DNA of 35,927 nt from Eubacteriales Family XIII. Incertae Sedis bacterium (GTDB taxonomy: Bacteria > Bacillota > Clostridia > Peptostreptococcales > Anaerovoracaceae), in contig JAISJM010000061.1 in NCBI GenBank assembly GCA_031261525.1, positions 1-35,927 on the forward strand, written 5' to 3'. Each line of letters opens with the position of its first letter. The stretch's first letter is position 1. A program made the position numbers and the translations under genes. Under the pieces are notes generated by a model that was given only the letters and a program-made list of their open reading frames with translations, did not search any database and was not told the origin of the DNA. Shown here in pieces: positions 34,971-35,927 of the stretch.

Positions 34971-35032
34971 AAAAATAACGATAGTATCATCCTGCGGCTT
35001 GAGCCGTGAGCATAGATACTATCGTTATTTTT
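34971..35032 (+). terminator. intrinsic terminator of the kinase-cyclase operon
   Basis: A perfect 18-bp stem, 34971-34988 with 35015-35032, has a 26-base loop that itself contains CGGCT/AGCCG. The arms start with AAAAA and end with TTTTT, so it can work in both directions. Confidence 0.88.
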
Positions 35033-35074
35033 AATGAATATGGATTAACACATGCAAGATGCAAACATATTGCA

Positions 35075-35118
35075 TTGACAGGAATCCCCCGAAATATGGT
35101 ATAGTTAATCTGTTAAGT
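35075..35118 (+). promoter_or_regulatory. promoter and operator-like site of the alcohol dehydrogenase gene
   Basis: TTGACA (35075-35080) is followed after 19 bases by TATAGT (35100-35105). GTTAATCTGTTAAGT (35104-35118) overlaps the -10 and matches the second half of the 29-bp operator block at 13 of 15 bases. The gene may belong to the same regulon. Confidence 0.5.
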
Positions 35119-35184
35119 GATATAACGATATATTAGTATTTTAGATTAAGTGTTCACATATAAAAATGGAGAAGGAGAGGCGCG

Positions 35185-35927
35185 ATGAGTAAAGTTTTTA
35201 CAGATTTCACATGGAAGCTCAATACGGAGATTGTGTTCGGCAAGCATACAGAGGAAAAAGTCGGCGAACTCGTTAAAAAGTACGGTGGCACAAAGGTATT
35301 ATTTGTATATGGTTCTGCGAGTATTAAGAAAAGCGGATTGTATGACAAAGTTGTCGCATCACTCAATGCTGCCGGTGTGCCATTTGCAGAACTTGGCGGT
35401 GTCAAGGCAAATCCAAAACGCTCCTTAGTCGAAGAGGGCATCAAGCTCGCGCATGCAGAAGGCACGGATTTCTACCTTGCAGTTGGCGGTGGCAGCACAA
35501 TTGATACAGCCAAAGGCATCGCGCTTGGCATGGCAAATGACGACGTATACTGGCCATTTTACAATGGCGTAGAGCCACAGGCAATGGCACCCGTTGGCAC
35601 GATTCACACCATTGCGGCGGCAGGCAGCGAGACGAGCGTATCAACAGTTCTTGTCGACGATATCGAGACGGGCTATAAGCGCGGCATGGATGCGCAGGTC
35701 TGCAGACCGCAGTTTGCAATCTTCAACCCAGAACTTACTTACACATTGCCAGCATATCAGACGGGCGCTGGTTCTGCTGACATTTTCGCACATACATATA
35801 TGAGATATCTCACCAATTATACGAGCTTTATCGGTGATCAATACGGCGTGGCAACACTGAAAACCGTCGTAAAATACGCACCGCTCGCGCTCGCCAATCC
35901 AACAGATTACGAGGCACGCGCACAACT
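35185..35927 (+). CDS. iron-containing alcohol dehydrogenase, butanol dehydrogenase type, 3' end outside the window
   Basis: The first 247 codons are present; the family is about 385-390 residues. AAGGAGAGG precedes the ATG at 35185. The start (FTDFTWKLNTEIVFGKH) and VLFVYGSASIKKSGLYDKV are typical of the NAD(P)H-dependent butanol/YqhD-like branch. The nucleotide-binding turn is LAVGGGSTIDTAKGIALG, and TIHTIAAAGSETSVSTVL is the conserved segment after it. Metal ligands Asp199 and His203 are seen in GSADIFAHTYMRYL; the other two His lie beyond the edge. Reduction of aldehydes during fermentation, regenerating NAD(P)+, is the likely role. The operator-like site upstream ties it to the sugar locus. 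Confidence 0.95.
   Translation, partial: MSKVFTDFTWKLNTEIVFGKHTEEKVGELVKKYGGTKVLFVYGSASIKKSGLYDKVVASLNAAGVPFAELGGVKANPKRSLVEEGIKLAHAEGTDFYLAVGGGSTIDTAKGIALGMANDDVYWPFYNGVEPQAMAPVGTIHTIAAAGSETSVSTVLVDDIETGYKRGMDAQVCRPQFAIFNPELTYTLPAYQTGAGSADIFAHTYMRYLTNYTSFIGDQYGVATLKTVVKYAPLALANPTDYEARAQ

Overview
The window looks like a chromosomal segment of a low-to-moderate-GC, Gram-positive anaerobe of the Clostridia, most like Lachnospiraceae. This rests on strong AGGAGG-type ribosome-binding sites, secreted proteins built from Listeria-Bacteroides (Flg_new/InlB-B) repeats, CUT1 sugar ABC transport genes without their own ATPase, and an iron-containing alcohol dehydrogenase. No genus can be named from the sequence. 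No tRNA, rRNA, CRISPR array, transposase or phage gene was found.

Left third (1-14.3 kb): the tail of an AAA/DUF4143 ATPase is followed by two very large exported proteins. The first (about 2501 aa) has ten Flg_new-type repeats and then fourteen copies of an acidic, Tyr/Gly/Asp-rich repeat of about 112 residues that I do not recognise by name; these copies show a higher-order A-A-A-B order. The second (1750 aa) is a subtilisin-like (S8) protease with an intact active site, fused to a CAP-like domain, a bacterial Ig-like domain, MBG/YDG-like domains and more Flg_new repeats. A terminator-like hairpin lies in the leader of the first gene, and a perfect 28-bp inverted repeat with TATAAT at its apex lies before the second.

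Middle (14.3-24.1 kb): panC and panB run leftwards, each with its own terminator. galE, an orphan PTS EIIC protein, a second AAA/DUF4143 ATPase, and a translationally coupled pair (DUF6440-like protein plus a DUF2520/PanG-like reductase) run rightwards. If the DUF2520 protein is a PanG-type ketopantoate reductase, the window encodes the whole path from ketoisovalerate to pantothenate. Three neighbouring genes carry Asn/Asp/Ser-rich low-complexity stretches.

Right third (24.4-36 kb): a LacI-family regulator, a GH1 beta-glucosidase, and a lipoprotein/permease/permease ABC importer form a beta-glucoside utilisation locus. The glucosidase gene and the importer operon share an identical 29-bp operator-like block just after their promoters. 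Related half-sites lie before the regulator itself and before the iron alcohol dehydrogenase at the right edge, which suggests one small regulon. The beta-glucosidase has the residues of an enzyme for non-phosphorylated sugars, which fits ABC rather than PTS uptake. Between these lie a putative beta-sandwich protein and a translationally coupled hybrid histidine kinase plus GGDEF diguanylate cyclase.
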